Below, piece by piece: positions 42,958 through 54,565 of a stretch of 64,000 nt of DNA. Made by a program: the position numbers and the translations under genes. Below the pieces are notes generated by a model. The model saw only the letters and a list, made by a program, of their open reading frames with translations. It ran no database searches and was not told where the DNA came from. The stretch comes from Azadirachta indica (lineage: Eukaryota > Streptophyta > Magnoliopsida > Sapindales > Meliaceae). Each line of letters begins with the position of its first letter. Positions within the stretch are counted from its first letter, which is position 1. The stretch spans positions 22,954,773 to 23,018,772 of the forward strand of contig CM040452.1 of NCBI GenBank assembly GCA_022749755.1. The letters are read 5' to 3'.

Positions 42958-43640
42958 AAGGTAACATTGAATCCACTGCTTCTAGAAATTGTGATATTAA
43001 GTGTTTTAAATATCAAGGCAAGGGTCATATAACTAGCCAATGTCCAAATAAAAGGGTAATGGTGATCAATGCTCAAGGGGAGATTGAGTCGGAAAGAGAA
43101 GAAGAAGACGAAATAGAAGACATGTCATTTCTTGAAAATAACTACGAAGAGCAATATGCTGCGGAAGGAGAATTATTAGTAGCAAGACGTGCTCTTAGCG
43201 CACAAGTTAAAGCAGAAAATGATCAGCAGGAAAACTTGGTTCATACTCGGTGTTTCGTCAACAACAAAGTTTGCAGCATTATAATTGATGGAGGAAGTTG
43301 CACCAACGTAGCTAGCACCGAATTAGTGGAGAAATTGTCTTTGCCTACCATGAAACATCCACGACCGTACTGGCTTCAATGGCTAAACAATTGTGGAGAA
43401 ATCAAGGTAACAAAACAAGTGTCGTTGGCATTTTCTATTGGCAAGTATGAGGATGAGGTCCTTTGTGACGTGATTCCTATGCATGCTTGTCAAATCCTAT
43501 TGGGCAGACCATGGCAGTACAATCGACGAGTCACACATGACGGTTTCACCAATAAATACTATTTTACCATCAAAAAGCAACCTATATCACTTGTACCATT
43601 GATTCCAAAACAAGTTCTCGAAAACCAATTAAAGATGTAA
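42958..43640 (+). pseudogene. pol: A4 zinc knuckle, acidic linker and protease
   Basis: ORF 43059-43640 (193 codons): an acidic linker (SEREEEDEIEDM), then VCSIIIDGGSCTNVAS, the DGG-type catalytic block of this lineage, IGKYEDEVLCDVIPMH and a QILLGRPWQYNRRV flap/GRPW block. It closes with PKQVLENQLKM. The knuckle just upstream has lost one Cys (CFKYQ). This is the best-preserved protease among the A copies. Confidence 0.82.
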
Positions 43641-44782
43641 AAAGCAAGTGAAAAGAAAAAAGAAAACGAGAAAGGCAAAAATGTGAAAGAGAGTGAGAGG
43701 AAAAAAGAGAGAGTTGCAACATTGATGTGTGAGAGAGAGGAAAATTACAATTTTATTGCAAAAAAAAATGAGATCAAGAGAGCTTTACTTTCACAACAGC
43801 CCTTTATAATACTTATGTACAAGTAAGCTTTTTTGTGTACTGACAATTTTGTCGGATCCTTGCCAAACAATGTTATGTTTTTTTTGTAAGAATTCGAGAA
43901 TGTCTTTCCTGAAGAGCTGCCCCCTGGTTTAACTCCAATTCGAGGAATTAAACATCAAATTAATTTTGTACCCGATGCAACAATTCCGAACCGACCAGCT
44001 TATAGAAGTAATCCTGAAGAGACAAAAGAACTTCAACGACAAGTTACTGAGCTGAGGAGAAAGGGTATGTTAGAAAAAGTATGAGTCCTTGTGCAGTTCT
44101 GGTGCTACTAGTGCTAAAGAAAGATGGGACATGGAGGATGTGTGTTGATTGCCGAGCTATCAATAATATTACGGTAAAGTATCGACATCTCATTCCTCGA
44201 TTAGATGATATGTTAGATGAATTGCATGGATCTTGTGTGTTTTCTAAAATTGATCTTAAGAGTGGATACCATCAAATTAGGATGAAAGAAGGGGATGAGT
44301 GGAAAATTGCATTTAAAACAAAATATGGTTTGTATGAATGGTTAGTTATACCTTTTGAGTTAACTAATGCACCTAATACTTTCATGAGACTTATGAACCA
44401 TGTTTTGCGTGCTTTCATTGGGAAATTCGTAGTAGTCTATTTTAATGATATCTTGATTTATAGCCAAAACTTGAATGATCATGTTGAACATTTAAAACTT
44501 GTTTTAGCGGTTTTAAGGAAAAAAAGGCTATTTACTAATTTTAAGAAATGTACATTTTGCATGGATAAGCTTGTGTTTCTTGGTTTTGTTGTAAGTGTTA
44601 AAGGGATTGAGATTGATGAGGAAAAGGTGAAGGCAATTCAAGAATGGCCAACGCTGACTTTAATGAATCAAGTAAGAAGCTTTTATGGATTGGCCAGTTT
44701 TTATCGGTTCTTTGTTCGAGATTTTAGTAGCATAGCTACACCTTTAACTGAAGTCATCAAGAAGAATGTTCCATTCAAGTAG
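43641..44782 (+). pseudogene. pol: A4 linker and reverse transcriptase
   Basis: A Lys/Glu-rich linker with stops (43641-43900) leads to RT. ORF 44081-44782 (233 codons): [57 protein letters not shown] and [14 protein letters not shown], in which the catalytic YxDD reads YFND. The thumb block [17 protein letters not shown] follows. The Asp-to-Asn change and upstream stops make it inactive. Confidence 0.85.
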
Positions 44783-45260
44783 GAAAAAGAGCAAAAAAAA
44801 GGCATTTAAACTTATCAAAGAAAAATTGACTAATGTACTTTACTTGTTTTACCTAACTTTACTAAAATATTTGAAATAGAGTGTGATGCTTCAGGTACAG
44901 GGATCGGAGGCGTACTAATGCAAGAAGGAAGACCGATTGCGTACTTTAATGAGAAACTAAATGGCACGGCTTTAAACTATCCCACTTACAACAAAGAATT
45001 GTATGCATTGGTTCAAACTCTAGAAACTTGGCAGCATTACCTTTGGCCCAAAGAGTTTGTGATTCATACAGATCATGAATCTTTGAAACATTTAAAGGCG
45101 CAGCACAAATTAAACAGACGTCATGCCAAATGGATGGAGTTCATTAAGACATTTCCTTATATGATCAAATACAAACAAGGCAAAGAAAATATAGTTGCTG
45201 ATGCACTATCACGCAGGTACGCTTTACTTTCAACTCTTGATGCTCAATTGCTTGGATTTG
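44783..45260 (+). pseudogene. pol: A4 RNase H
   Basis: [52 protein letters not shown] and [15 protein letters not shown], the canonical start, middle and end of gypsy RNase H. A homopolymer A expansion near 44795 breaks the link to RT; the rest is open (44918-45499). Confidence 0.85.
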
Positions 45261-45990
45261 AGTACATTAAGGAGTTATATGTAACGGACTCTAATTTTTG
45301 TGACTTGTTTAAAAATTACGCTAAGGGAGCATGTGGGAAGTTCTATTTGCATGATGGTTTCCTATTTCGAGAAAATAAATTGTGTGTTTCATATTCATCC
45401 TTACGTGAGTTACTTGTTCGAGAAGCACACGGTAGTGGTTTGATGGGTCACTTTGGCATAGTTAAGACTTTACACATATTACATGAACATTTCTTTTGAC
45501 CGCACATGAAATGAGACGTAAAAAGGGTTTGTGCAAGATGCATTACTTGCAGGCAAGATAAGTCTAGGCAATAACCACATGAATTGTATATACCACTTTC
45601 TATTCCTAGTGTATCTTGAGTCGATATTTCTATTGATTTTGTTTTGAGATTACCTAGGACAAAGAGGGGGAGAGACTCAATTTTTGTAGTTGTCGATAGA
45701 TTTTCTAAGATGACACACTTTATTGTATGTCATAAAACTGATGATGCATTAGATATAGCTGATTTGTTTTTCAAGGAAGTTGTTAGGTTGCATGGAATGC
45801 CCAAAACTATTGTCTCAGATCGAGATGCAAAGTTCTTAAATTACTTTTGGAAGACATTGTAGGAAAAGTTGGGAACTAAATAATTATTTTCTACTACTTG
45901 TCACCCACAAACAGATGGTCAAACTAAAATAGTAAATAAGACATTACCTACTTTATTGCGTACTATCATACAAAAGAATCTGAAAGCTTG
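45261..45990 (+). pseudogene. pol: A4 integrase, N-terminal and core part up to A5
   Basis: [20 protein letters not shown] (zinc His pair), a CARCITC-like pair partly broken, [20 protein letters not shown] (first Asp region decayed, after a TGA at 45618), [19 protein letters not shown] (second Asp), then [16 protein letters not shown], where the expected catalytic Glu of GQTE is Lys. It stops at KAWE, where A5 entered; GGAAG (45991-45995) is the duplicated target. It continues at 59902. Confidence 0.83.
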
Positions 45991-45995
45991 GGAAG

Positions 45996-46806
45996 TGATG
46001 CAAACAAAATTGTGCAACCACGTAAACAATAGGAGAACCTCAGACATAAGGTTGGAGACACTCAATTACAGCATTTATATGATTTACTAAGCGTGCCGAG
46101 TGGACCCATTACAAGAGCTAGAGCCAAGACATTAGAAAGTGTCTTAAATAGACTAATTAAAAATATGTGTTATTCAAATACAATTCAAGATACACGTCTT
46201 AAAAAATTAGGTTCAGTGAACATCATTCAATCGATCGGAGTTCAAGAAGACTAATATGAAAATGTTTCGAAAATTATAGTCCATTTATGTAATTTTAAAA
46301 ATCTTAAAATGATGTAATCACTTACATCATACACATTCGATGTCATTGCTTACGTCATATATATATGATGTCATTGCTTACATTTTTATATTTGAAATTT
46401 GTAGGTTTTAAAAGTTATAAGGTTTGAATTTATTTTTGTCAAATTGTTAGGTAGGATTGATAACCTAACTTTTGACATTTTCCTTTTATATTTGCTGATA
46501 AAAAGGCTTTCATTTTTTGAAATGAAACAAGTAATTTTAAGGGTTAAATTATTTCTTATAAGTTCTTATTCTTGAACACTTCAAGTTTAATTTTTTGTGG
46601 CGTTCAAAATAATCAAACTTATCATCTAGATTCTTAAGTATTTTCTTAAGAATTCTTGGTGTGGTGTTTGAGTAAATCATAGTCTTGGTTCTTATCTAGA
46701 TAGGTATCGGGTCAAAACTCTATAAACTTGCGTCTTGGAGAAATTTTGGGGTTCTTTATTATATTCGGTGTTGGGTTTCGTCATGATATTGGCGAGATTT
46801 GTATCA
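45996..46806 (+). repeat. A5 5' LTR
   Basis: 811 bases, TGATGCAAACAAAATTG to GAGATTTGTATCA; TGACG-type cluster near 46340-46382, CTGATAAAAAGG in place of the usual TATA context near 46495. Confidence 0.9.
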
Positions 46807-46808
46807 TT

Positions 46809-46820
46809 TGGTATCAGAGC
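46809..46820 (+). promoter_or_regulatory. A5 primer-binding site
   Basis: TGGTATCAGAGC two bases inside the LTR; initiator Met tRNA type, unaltered. Confidence 0.85.
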
Positions 46821-47204
46821 TTTGGTTCCAAGGCAAGTTTAAATTATCCTTTATATCTTTGTTATTCTATTACTTCTTCAATTAGAATTCTGGAAAAAAA
46901 AAAGAAATACAAAAGAATATATATATATTGTGGCCAAATTCCCCCTTAATTGGTCCAAATTTCAATTTTGTATTTTATTTCATTCAATTTATTTTGAATT
47001 CATATTTTCATTTCTACTTCCTAAAAAAAAGAAATAAAGCAAAAAAAAAAGAAAAAAAAAGAGAGAATTGTTATTATCTATTATATTCATAATTTCTTAT
47101 ACTATTGGCTTAATATTCCATATTCTTGATTCAATATTGTCATTGCTTGCATCAATTTCTTAAGAATTGCTTATTGAATCTTATGATTTGTTTTGGTTGC
47201 TTCT
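46821..47204 (+). other. A5 leader, first part, up to the B insertion
   Basis: A/T-rich; the TGTGGCCAAATTCCCCC block and A tracts are present. It ends TTTGGTTGCTTCT; CTTCT (47200-47204) is the duplicated target of B. Confidence 0.75.
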
Positions 47205-48056
47205 TGATGCAAATACGGATGGACACAAGAGCAATGATCCAATTCAGCTACCTAATGGTCCCGTTACAAGAGCAAGAATGAAGAAATTCAAAGATGCATT
47301 GAATGGGATGATTCAAGGTTTTTGGGATGATCTTACAACAATTCAAGAGTGTAAGAAAGAGTCAAATATCAAGCTTGGACTTCAAGACAATAATCAAAGC
47401 TTGGTAACATTGACACAAGTACAAGAAGGCAAAACCTGAAGATTAAAGTTTCCACGGAATTCAACTTCTCAAATTTGTATAAGAGCATATTCGAACGATG
47501 TCTCAAGGCTAAGCAAGCATGTTCAAGTTCTTTTAATTGCAGTTCGAATCAGATCGTCATCATGATGCAAGTTTCAGATTCCATGTGCCAGTTTGGGCTA
47601 AGTTGCTGTTCAAGCCCATCATCTATTTTAGTCTTATTTATAAACATATATTTATAATTTGTTATGTGTTTGGGCTGTTAATGGTAATTATTAAGCCCAA
47701 ATTCAGTTTATTTTATTTTAAGTTAGAATAAGTTTAATTTTGTGGCCAAACACTCTAATTAGGGTTACTTATCTCTTGTACCCTTATATATTCAGCCACA
47801 TGCTCCCATGGAGGGGGAATTACTTTTTTTTTTTAATGAAATTAAATTGAGAGTGTTTTCTCTTATTTTGATTCTTACTTGAATCAAGGTTCTTACAATC
47901 AAAGCTAATTACTTTGAGGGTATTTATTCTAAGGTTCTATTTCACAAGTTGAAATTGGGTTGCAGACTTGGGTGAATCTGATTTAGCTTTCCAAGAAGTT
48001 GCTTCCATGCGTAAAGATATTGGGTCTCAAGTTTAATATACTCGGGGTTCGTATCA
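47205..48056 (+). repeat. B 5' LTR
   Basis: 852 bases, TGATGCAAATACGG to GGGGTTCGTATCA. The first ~235 bases are an open frame (NGPVTRARMKKFKDALNGMI to QVQEGKT) that completes the polyprotein when read from the 3' LTR. CCCTTATATATTC near 47780-47792 may be the TATA region. Confidence 0.95.
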
Positions 48057-48059
48057 GTT

Positions 48060-48071
48060 TGGTATCAGAGC
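48060..48071 (+). promoter_or_regulatory. B primer-binding site
   Basis: TGGTATCAGAGC, initiator Met tRNA type, three bases inside the LTR. Confidence 0.85.
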
Positions 48072-48448
48072 TACGGCTCTAAATCAGGTTATATAGTCTT
48101 TCAAATTTGTCTATTTGTTTATTTAGTTTCTGAGTCTAATTTATTTTTGTTTTTGTGTCTATTATATCAAAAAAAAAAAAAAAGAGGGTTTCCTTTTCAA
48201 TTCACAGCAAGTCAAGTTTGGGTTGTATCAATCTCTAATTCGGTTGATTTAGTCTTTGTCTATTCGTTTCTTTTCTGTTTGTTTCTATTTATTTTTGTTT
48301 GGTCACTCCTATGTGTTTGGAGGTAAAAAAAAAAAAAAAAAAGGGAGAGAAAAGCAAAGCCTTTGGCCAAGAGAAGAAAAAAATAAAAAAAAAAAAAAAA
48401 AAAGGGAGAGAAAAGCAAAGCCTTTGGCCAAGAGAAGAAAAAAAAAAA

Positions 48449-48516
<68 letters not shown>

Positions 48517-48983
48517 GTTGAACGAAAATAAGGAGAATATAAAGAAAAATCATATTGCTTCAAGGAGTTTGACCAAATCAATCCTACATTTCAAAACAAG
48601 CTTCCTAATCTTTCCATAATTTTTGGTTGACTTTCCTATTCCTGTACTGTTTTTTTTTTTTTTTCTTTTTCTTAATATTTTCTTTATCATTTCTAAAAAT
48701 CTATTTCCTAGTCCTTGTGCTTTCCCAATTTGTTGCCTATCTAAATTAGTTTTATTTTACTTTTCATTGTATTTAGTAAGTTTGTATAAATTTTGACTTT
48801 TGCAACTAATCTTAATAAGAGAATTAGAGTGGAAAAAGGCTTAGTGTGAGCTCATCTAGAGAAAAGCCATAAAATTAAGTGTGAAATACGAGCGAACTTG
48901 AGTGATAACATTACTTGAGTGAAACACGTGAGGGAGTGAAGTGAGGAAATTATTCTTTTGCTTTACTAACTTTGTCTTGCAGA
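48072..48983 (+). other. B leader with duplicated purine block and 67-base poly-G
   Basis: A ~60-base unit (A tract, GGGAGAGAAAAGCAAAGCC, TTTGGCCAAGAGAAG) occurs twice (~48324-48377 and ~48386-48437), followed by A's and a G run at 48449-48515. The leader ends with CTTTGTCTTGCAG directly before the gag ATG, an acceptor-like site. ORFs of poly-Gly or poly-Pro here are artefacts of the run. Confidence 0.8.
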
Positions 48984-50040
48984 ATGAGTGGACAAGCAAG
49001 AAATCCACAAGGTGAAATAGATCGATTCCAAGCTTTAACCGAGTTGTTGCAAGCCATGGATAGAAAATATGGAGAGTTGGTTGATAGAATGGAGAGGCTG
49101 AAGGTTTCAACCACAAGGGGGCAGCCACTTAATGCTCCTAATCCAACCATGCAAACTAGGCGAGTTCCGAGAAGAGCTCAATTAGATGATAGCTTTAATG
49201 ATAGTGAATCGCTTGATGACAATAGAGAGAAAGAAGAGGTGAGACCGAGGGTAAGAAACAATAACAATAGCAACAGTGGGGTCAAACTGAAAATTCCACC
49301 ATTTTATGGAAGAATGGATCCTGAGGCATACTTAGATTGGGAAACGAAGATTGAATTAGTGTTTGATTGCAATGACTACACTGAATCCAAGAAGTTGAAG
49401 CTTGCCGTGGCTGTTTTTGAAGCTTATGCTTTACTTGGTGGGATGATACTAAGCAAAAGCGAAGGAGAAATAGGGAAAGGCCCATTGAAGAGTGGAGAGA
49501 TCTGAAATCCATCATGCGCAAGAGATTTGTACCAAGCTACTACTATAAAGAATTGTATAATCGACTTCAAAATCTCACTCAAGGGTCTAAGAGTGTTGAG
49601 GAATACTACAAGGAGATGGAGGTAGCAATGATAAGAGCAAATATAGAGGAAGATAATGAGGCTACAATGGCAAGATTTCTCAATGGTTTAAACAAAGAGA
49701 TTTCTAATGTGGTTGAATTGCAGCCATATATGGAGCTAGAAGACTTGCTTCAACTTGCATTGAAGGTTGAGAAGCAACTGAAAAAGAGAGGTCGTACAAG
49801 TCAGTTTTCCTCCTATACTTCTTCATTCAAATCAAATTGGAGGAAAGATGATAAGGCTTCATCATCCAAGCCTAAAATCGAATCCAACGAGTTTCCCAAA
49901 ACATCCAACTCAAGCAAAGACAAGGGTAAGCTTGATTCTACTACTAACACCAGAAATATTAAATGTTTTAAATGTCAAGGTATAGGACATTACAAGCGGG
50001 ATTGCCCAAATCAAAGAATCATATTCATGCTTGAGGGAGA
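48984..50040 (+). pseudogene. gag: B gag
   Basis: Start ATG 48984 (MSGQARNPQGEIDRFQ). Coiled-coil-like N-terminus (ALTELLQAMDRKYGELVDRM), VKLKIPPFYGRMDPEAYLDW and FDCNDYTESKKLKLAVAVF, then a frameshift near 49440 and continuation from 49514 (RKRFVPSYYYKELYNRLQNL, GSKSVEEYYKEMEVAMIRA). A CCHC knuckle is intact (CFKCQGIGHYKRDC, ~49968-50009). Forms the particle and binds element RNA. One small indel is the only break. Confidence 0.88.
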
Positions 50041-50940
50041 GTACTATTCGGCCAGTGAAGAGGAGAATGAACAAGAGACGATGCCAACTCTTGAAGATGC
50101 AAGTGATGAAAAAGGGGATGAGCAATTTACTATGGCGGAAAATGGTAAGGCTCTTGTATCAAGAAGAGTTTTGAATATGCAAGCCCAACAAGAAGAATGC
50201 GATCAAAGAGAGAATCTCTTCCATACTAGGTGCCTTGTAAAGGATAGGGTTTGTGATGTGATAGTTGATGGTGGCAGTGTAACTAATGTTGCTAGTACTA
50301 CTCTTGTAGAAAAGTTGGTGTTACCTACTTTAAAACATCCACATCCTTACAAGTTGAAGTGGCTTAATGATTGTGGGGAAATTAGGGTGACAAAGCAAGT
50401 TCTTGTTGCCTTCAAAATAGGCAAGTATAGAGATGAGTTGTTGTTTGATGTAGTGCCCATGCATGCTGGTCATCTCTTGTTGGGACGCCCTTGGCAATTT
50501 GACAAAAGCGTGTTACATAATGGTTTTACAAATCATTATACTTTTGAGAAGGATGGGAAGAAAATTACTCTTGTACCACTTTCACCTAAAGAAGTTTATG
50601 AGGGTGAGCTTAGAAGAATGCAAAGTCAGAAAGAAAACAAGAGTGAGGAGAAAAGAGTGAGTGAAGTTGTAACAAAGGAGGGTAAGTTTTCAAAAGAAAA
50701 GAGTGGCAAAAATAATGAGAAAGAAAAAAAAGTGAGTTCGAATGGAGAGGGGCAGAATTCAAATGAGGGAAAAAGAGTGGAGGAAAAAGAAACAATTGAG
50801 TGTGAAAAGAAACAAGTGAGCTTTTATGCAAAAAGGAGTGATATTAGGGCGGCTTGGTTTTCCAACAAAAGTATACTTGTACTTATGTACAAGGAACTTT
50901 ACTTAAACACTAATGAACTTAATACTTCTTTGCCTACTGC
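50041..50940 (+). CDS. pol: B protease and linker (within ORF 49514-51418)
   Basis: In one long open frame with gag. After an acidic linker, VCDVIVDGGSVTNVASTTLV carries the DGG active site, followed by ELLFDVVPMHAGHLLLGRPW and KKITLVPLSPKEVYEGEL. A Lys/Glu-rich tether (~50625-50815) of low complexity separates protease from RT. No frame break in this part. Confidence 0.85.
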
Positions 50941-51890
50941 ATTTGTTTCTCTTTTACAGGCTTATGAAGATGTTTTTCCCGAAGAGGTGCCCAATGAATT
51001 GCTGCCCATTAGGGGTATCGAGCATCAGATCGATTTTATTCCTGGAGCTTTAATTCCAAATAAATCAGCCTATAGGAGTAATCCTGAGGAGACAAAGGAG
51101 CTTCAAAGGCAAGTTGAGGAGTTGTTAACAAAAGGATATGTTAGAGAAAGTATGAGTCCATGTGCTGTTCCTGTTCTATTGGTACCTAAGAAAGATGGCT
51201 CTTGGCGTATGTGTATTGATTGTCGTGCAATTAATAACATTACGGTAAAGTATCGCCATCCTATTCCTAGGCTAGATGATATGCTTGATGAATTATATGG
51301 TTCTACTATCTTTAGCAAAATTGATTTGAAAAGTGGGTATCATCAAATTCGCATGAGAGAGGGTGATGAGTGGAAAACTGCATTCAAAACAAAAAATATG
51401 GTCTGTATGAATGGTTAGTTATGTCTTTTGGTTTAACTAATGCACCTAGTACTTTCATGAGGCTTATGAATCATGTTTTGAAAGATTTAATTGGAAAATT
51501 TGTTGTTGTATACTTTGATGATATCCTTGTATATTCCAAAAATTCGAATGAACATGTAGAACATTTAAGGGCTGTACTTGATATTTTGAGGAAAGAAAAG
51601 TTATATGCTAACTTTAAAAAGTGTTCTTTTTGTTTAGATCGAATTGTGTTTTTAGGTTTCGTGGTAAGTGTTCAAGGCGTTGAAGTTGATGAAGAGAAGG
51701 TAAGTGCTATTAAAAATTGGCCTACTCCTAAATCGGTAAGTGAGGTAAGAAGTTTTCATGGATTGGCTAGTTTTTATAGACGGTTTATAAAAGATTTTAG
51801 CACCATTGCGGCACCCCTTACAGAGGTAATTAAAAAGAATTATACTTTTAGGTGGGACAAAGAACAAGAGCATGCATTTACTTTATTGAA
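50941..51890 (+). pseudogene. pol: B reverse transcriptase
   Basis: [60 protein letters not shown] and [20 protein letters not shown]; two extra A's at ~51390 shift the frame in the middle of [13 protein letters not shown] 51370-52095 continues with [34 protein letters not shown] (intact YFDD) and [31 protein letters not shown] and the thumb fit the CRM group. Apart from the A-run change the enzyme looks complete. Confidence 0.9.
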
Positions 51891-52310
51891 AGATAAGCTT
51901 TGTAAGGCACCCATTCTTGCCTTGCCTAACTTTGCTAATACTTTTGAACTTGAATGTGATGCATCAGGATTGGGCATTGGGGCTGTTCTTATGCAGGAAA
52001 AGAGGCCAATTGCCTACTTTAGTGAAAAGCTCCATGGCGCCTCATTGAATTATCCTACTTACGACAAAGAGCTTTATGCTTTGGTAGAGCTTTGAAAAAT
52101 TGGCAGCATTACTTATGGCCTAAGAAATTTGTTATTCATACTGACCATCAATCTTTGAAGTTCATTAAAAGTCAAGGTAAGTTGAACAAACGACATGCCA
52201 AATGGGTCGAATTTATTGAGACTTTTCCCTATGTGATTAAATACAAGCAAGGTAAAGATAATGTTGTGGCTGATGCACTTTCAAGGAGGTATACTTTACT
52301 TAATGCTTTA
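51891..52310 (+). pseudogene. pol: B RNase H
   Basis: [36 protein letters not shown], then a one-base loss at ~52093 and a new frame: [20 protein letters not shown] and [20 protein letters not shown]. Catalytic Asp in CDAS, Asp in HTDH and Asp in VADAL are present. Confidence 0.88.
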
Positions 52311-53640
52311 GATGCAAGAATGCTTGGATTTGAACATATTAAAACTCTTTATGATGATGATATTGACTTTTCTAGCATTTTCAAAGCATGTGAGAAAGCT
52401 GCATATGGTAAGTTCTATAGAATGGATGGGTTTTTGTTTAAAGAAAATAAATTGTGCATACCTATTTGTTCTCTGAGAGAATTGCTTGTAAAAGAGTCTC
52501 ATGGGGGTGGTTTAATGGGACATTTTGGCATTACAAAAACTTTAGACACTTTAGATGAATACTTCTATTGGCCTAAAATGAAAATGATGTGCAAAAAGTT
52601 TGTGATAGATGTGTTGTGTGCAAACAAGCTAAATCTAAAGTTTTAAATCAAGGTTTGTATACTCCTTTACCTGTTTCTAGTGAACCTTGGACTAATATTT
52701 CCATGGATTTTGTTTTGGGTTTACCTAGATCGAAAAAGGGAAAAGATTCTATTTTTGTAGTGGTTGATAGGTTTTCCAAGATGTCACATTTTATACCTTG
52801 TAATAAAACTGATGATGCCACTAATATTGCAAATCTGTTCTTTAGGGAAGTATTGCGTTTGCATGGCATTCCAAAAACTATAGTTAGTGATAGAGATGTG
52901 AAGTTTCTAAGTCATTTTTGGAAAGTTTTGTGGAGTAAATTGGGTACTACATTGTTATATTCTACTACTTGTCACCCACAAACTGATGGTCAAACAGAAG
53001 TTATGAATAGGACTTTGGGAACTTTGTTGCGTGCTATTGTCCAAAAGAATTTGAAGAATTGGGAAGAGTGCATTCCATTTGTTGAATTCGCATATAATAG
53101 AGTTGTGCATTCTACTACTGGTTTTTCACCATTTGAAATTGTTTATGGTTTTAACCCACTAACCCCTTTGGATTTAGTTCCTTTACCTTGTGATGAAAGA
53201 ACTAGCTTAGATGGGAAAACAAAGGCAGAATTGGTGAGAAAACTACACGCAGATGTGCGTAAGAACATTGAAAAGAAGAATCAACAAATTACAAGCCAAG
53301 TAAACAAAGGACGAAGGCGCGTTGTATTCGAGCCTGGTGATTGGGTTTGGGTACATATGCGAAAGGAAAGGTTTCCAACTTAAAGGAAGTCAAAGCTACA
53401 TCCAAGAGGAGATGGTCCCTTTCAAGTTGTTGAGAAGATCAATGATAATGCCTATAAATTGGATCTTCCTGGTGAGTATACTGTGAATGCAACTTTTAAT
53501 GTGGCTGATCTTTCTCCTTTTGATGTAGATGGTGAAGATTCGTGGATGAATCATCTTGAAGAGCGAGGGAATGATGCAAATACGGATGGACACAAGAGCA
53601 ATGATCCAATTCAGCTACCTAATGGTCCCGTTACAAGAGC
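52311..53640 (+). pseudogene. pol: B integrase with C-terminal domain, running into the 3' LTR
   Basis: Zinc domain [20 protein letters not shown] with CDRCVVC (frame lost by one A at ~52585), catalytic Asp in [20 protein letters not shown], Asp in [15 protein letters not shown] and Glu in [14 protein letters not shown]. The C-terminal part has [19 protein letters not shown], then TAA 53381-53383, and [20 protein letters not shown] and VADLSPFDVD. No chromodomain. The frame passes the LTR border at 53572 (ERGNDANTDG) and ends at a TAA near 53681, where the 5' LTR has CAA. Confidence 0.9.
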
Positions 53641-54423
53641 AAGAATGAAGAAATTCAAAGATGCATTGAATGGGATGATTTAAGGTTTTTGGGATGATCT
53701 TACAACAATTCAAGAGTGTAAGAAAGAGTCAAATATCAAGCTTGGACTTCAAGACAATAATCAGAGCTTGGTAACATTGACACAAGTACAAGAAGGCAAA
53801 ACCTGAAGATTAAAGCTTCCACGGAATTCAACTTCTCAAATTTGTATAAGAGCATATTCGAACGATGCCTCAAGGCTAAGCAAGCATGTTCAAGTTCTTT
53901 TAATTGCAGTTCGAATCAGATCGTCATCATGATGCAAGTTTCGGATTCCATGTGCCAGTTTGGGCTAAATTGCTGTTCAAGCCCATCATCTATTTTAGTC
54001 TTATTTATAAACATATATTTATAATTTGTTATGTGTTTGGGCTGTTAATGGCAATTATTAAACCCAAATTCAGTTTATTTTATTTTAAGTTAGAATAAGT
54101 TTAATTTTGTGGCCAAACACTCTAATTAGGGTTACTTATCCCTTGTACCCTTATATATCCAGCCACATGCTCCCATGGAGGGGGAATTACTTTTTTTTTT
54201 GAATGAAATTAAATTGAGAGTGTTTTCTCTTATTTTGATTCTTGCTTGAATCAAGGTTCTTACAATCAAAGCTAATTACTTTGAGGGTATTTATTCTAAG
54301 GTTCTATTTCACAAGTTGAAATTGGGTTGCAGACTTGGGTGAATCTGATTTAGCTTTCCAAGAAGTTGCTTCCATGCGTAAAGATATTGGGTCTCAAGTT
54401 TAATATACTTGGGGTTCGTATCA
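53572..54423 (+). repeat. B 3' LTR
   Basis: 852 bases, preceded by the purine tract GAAGAGCGAGGGAA. About 14 differences from the 5' LTR, mostly C/T and G/A transitions (for example TAC[T/C]CGGGG near the end). Confidence 0.95.
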
Positions 54424-54565
54424 CTTCTCATCTTAAAATTGCCACTGAAATTTTGATTAGGAGTGTGCGAATGTGAAAATATTTGAGTGCTTAAACACGA
54501 GAGTGAGTGAAAACACGTGAGAGAGTGCTTGTGAGGTTTCTAACTTTGTTTTGCAGATTTTAAAT
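54424..54565 (+). other. A5 leader, second part
   Basis: Resumes with the duplicated CTTCT and contains CACGAGAGTGAGTGAAAACA and TTTGTTTTGCAG immediately before gag. Confidence 0.75.

Larger units (their letters stand above)
47205..54423 (+). mobile_element. B: youngest, nearly intact CRM-like element
   Basis: 7,219 bases with 852-base LTRs at both ends and CTTCT duplications (47200-47204 and 54424-54428). Joining the flanks gives GGTTGCTTCTCATCTTAAAA, exactly the uninterrupted A leader. By eye the LTRs differ at about 14 positions (~1.6%), the lowest divergence in the window. Gag-pol is open apart from a few frameshifts, most in A/T homopolymers, and one or two stops. Confidence 0.95.

Noticed and set aside
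48256..48619. ORFs with poly-Gly, poly-Pro and poly-Phe
   Set aside because: Translations of the poly-G and A tracts in the B leader; no conserved domain.
50940..50962. CTTTTACAG as a splice acceptor in B pol
   Set aside because: It encodes the conserved LLQAYEDVFPEE block present in A5 as well, so it is coding sequence.
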